A stretch of DNA of 64,000 nucleotides from positions 62,001 through 126,000 of the forward strand of contig NZ_JOEI01000002.1 in NCBI RefSeq assembly GCF_000718095.1, written 5' to 3'. This document shows, piece by piece, positions 62,866 through 64,000 of this stretch. The notes beneath the pieces are model-generated. The model was not told the origin of the DNA. It worked only from the letters and a program-made list of their open reading frames with translations, and searched no databases. Position 1 is the stretch's first letter. Each line of letters opens with the position of its first letter. A program made the translations under genes and the position numbers. The stretch comes from Streptomyces scopuliridis RB72. GTDB taxonomy: Bacteria > Actinomycetota > Actinomycetes > Streptomycetales > Streptomycetaceae.

Positions 62866-63885
62866 ATGAACTTGGACCCCAGCACAGCGGACGCGGAGCG
62901 CCTGAACTGGACGCAGTACCGTCCGGGCCAGGAAGCCGGCCATTACGAGAGCTTCTACCAGCGGGGCAACCACCCGACGGAGCCCCGGGCCTTCTGGATC
63001 CGGTACACGATCTTCAGTCCCGCCGGCATGCCCCATGCCGCCATCGGTGAACTGTGGGCCATCTACTTCGACGGGACCACCGGCCGTCATGTGGTGGCCA
63101 AGGAGGAACACCCGATCTCCGACTGCCACTTCAGCCCCGATTCCTTCAGCGCCCGGGTGAACGACCGGGTCCTGGAGACGGGCGCTCTGAAGGGCGAGGC
63201 GGCCGGCACCAACGGCCATATCGGCTGGGATCTGACGTACGAGGGCTCCGAACCGCCGCTGCTCCTGCTGCCGCCCGGCATGTACACCGGAGGTTTCCCC
63301 AAGGCCAAGAGCCTGGTCGGGGTCCCGCTGGCGACCTACAGCGGCAAGCTCACGGTCGATGGCGAGACGATCGACGTGGACGGCTGGACCGGCAGCCAGA
63401 ACCACAACTGGGGCAGCCGGCACACCGATCACTACGCCTTCGGGCAGGTCGCCGGGTTCGACGAGCACCCGGACAGCTTCCTGGAGATCGTCACCGGCCG
63501 TACGAAGCTGGTGGGCCCGGTCAAGACGCCGAAGATCACGTTCCTGGTGCTCCGCCACGAAGACCGGGAGTACTCCCTGTCCGCGCCCCGTCAGGCGCTC
63601 AAGGCCAAGGCCGACTTCGGCTATTTCTACTGGGACTTCACCAGCTCCGACGAGACCGTCGCCATCCGGGGCCGCTTCACCGCGGCGCCCGAGGACTTCG
63701 TCGGGCTGAATTACTACAACCCTCCCGGTGGCATCAAGCACTGCCTCAACACCAAGATCGGCAGGTGTGAGCTGGAGTTGGTCAACAAGGCGACCGGCAA
63801 GCGCCAGCGGCTCACCACGAGCAACCGCGCGCTGATGGAGATCCTGACGGACGACCGCGAACACGGAATCGCGATCCGCGCATGA
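62866..63885 (+). CDS. CrtC/tocopherol-cyclase-like lipocalin-fold protein
   Basis: 339 residues without signal peptide or membrane helix. The sequence is rich in beta-strand patterns and contains GWTGSQNHNWG followed by a His/Tyr-rich segment (RHTDHYAFGQ), the most conserved spot of hydroxyneurosporene synthase (CrtC)/AttH-like and tocopherol-cyclase-like double-lipocalin proteins. Such proteins hydrate or cyclise lipophilic molecules. ATG 62866 follows GGAAGACGG; an upstream in-frame start exists but lies in the hairpin region. It is coupled to a following gene by an ATGA overlap. Possibly a hydratase or isomerase acting on the alkenyl chain. Confidence 0.72.
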   Translation: MNLDPSTADAERLNWTQYRPGQEAGHYESFYQRGNHPTEPRAFWIRYTIFSPAGMPHAAIGELWAIYFDGTTGRHVVAKEEHPISDCHFSPDSFSARVNDRVLETGALKGEAAGTNGHIGWDLTYEGSEPPLLLLPPGMYTGGFPKAKSLVGVPLATYSGKLTVDGETIDVDGWTGSQNHNWGSRHTDHYAFGQVAGFDEHPDSFLEIVTGRTKLVGPVKTPKITFLVLRHEDREYSLSAPRQALKAKADFGYFYWDFTSSDETVAIRGRFTAAPEDFVGLNYYNPPGGIKHCLNTKIGRCELELVNKATGKRQRLTTSNRALMEILTDDREHGIAIRA

Positions 63886-64000
63886 GCGATCCGCGCCCGG
63901 ACGGCTCATCGGGGTCCACGAGGCGTGGCGGGTCCCGGTTACCGACGCGTCTGTCCCGCCTGACCAGCCGTCACCGGCTGCCGCTCGCCGTCCTGTGGCT
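63882..64000 (+). CDS. start of a further cluster gene, cut by the window edge
   Basis: The first 39 codons of a protein beginning MSDPRPDG with a serine/arginine-rich N-terminus, running into what looks like the first hydrophobic helix (HRLPLAVLWL). The ATG overlaps the previous TGA, so it belongs to the same operon. The opening is compatible with a membrane transporter, but identity cannot be decided. Confidence 0.5.
   Translation, partial: MSDPRPDGSSGSTRRGGSRLPTRLSRLTSRHRLPLAVLW

Overview
This is a high-GC (about 70%+), linear-chromosome actinomycete sequence and almost certainly a Streptomyces. The evidence is extreme G/C bias at third codon positions, GTG/TTG starts, ATGA/GTGA translational overlaps, AfsA-, SARP- and CseB/C-type genes, and three biosynthetic loci side by side.

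Layout. (1) 154-2219: an OmpR-type response regulator and its sensor kinase. (2) 2418-10976: a tightly overlapped operon (P450, AfsA-like double-hotdog protein with its two halves in swapped order, ICMT-type methyltransferase, SDR/epimerase, PEP-synthase-like ATP/His-domain protein, UbiA-type membrane protein, glycosyltransferase). I cannot match it to a known product. (3) 11011-12707: a small membrane protein, a decayed PLP decarboxylase and a VOC protein. (4) 13324-27829: a C-A-T-TE NRPS, an A-T-C-A-T-KS-KR-ACP-TE hybrid with no AT domain and a proline-type second A domain, and a TauD-like dioxygenase. This is the architecture of the detoxin/rimosamide depsipeptide family. (5) 28158-39017: mostly ordinary genes (geranylgeranyl-reductase-like flavoprotein, FUSC transporter, MptB-like mannosyltransferase, methyltransferases, amidohydrolase, nucleotidyltransferase) plus a decayed fragment. 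(6) 39080-42104: a cobalamin riboswitch controlling a BtuF/C/D-type importer. (7) 42226-48505: a GntR regulator divergent from a sugar-acid operon (mannonate dehydratase, fructuronate reductase, MFS permease, idonate/gulonate dehydrogenase), whose enzymes form the route L-gulonate to fructuronate to mannonate to KDG. (8) 48530-50130: a scar with truncated permease and kinase genes around a repeat-like insert, followed by an intact NarL-type regulator. (9) 50555-64000 (runs off the window): a SARP-controlled cluster.

The most interesting part is region 9. It encodes a SARP, a DUF2156 (MprF-C-terminal/VlmA-like) aminoacyl-tRNA-dependent transferase, an aldehyde dehydrogenase, acyl-CoA dehydrogenase, class III aminotransferase, SRPBCC protein, small His-containing membrane protein, ACP, ketosynthase, degenerate SGNH protein, methyltransferase, P450 and a CrtC-like protein. 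This gene set suggests an azoxy/hydrazine-type (valanimycin, elaiomycin, azodyrecin-like) pathway in which a fatty amine is joined to an aminoacyl group taken from tRNA.

Inside this cluster, at 60342-60440, lies a class II tRNA(Ser)-like gene. Its acceptor, D, T and long variable arms are perfect, but the anticodon arm is replaced by a 6-bp stem with a GCAA (GNRA) tetraloop, so it cannot decode. It sits about 60 nt downstream of a triple 11-bp-spaced TCTCAG repeat, and the same repeat stands in front of the aldehyde dehydrogenase/transferase promoter. I infer that it is a dedicated, SARP-controlled, non-decoding seryl carrier RNA for the cluster transferase. I know of no description of such an element.
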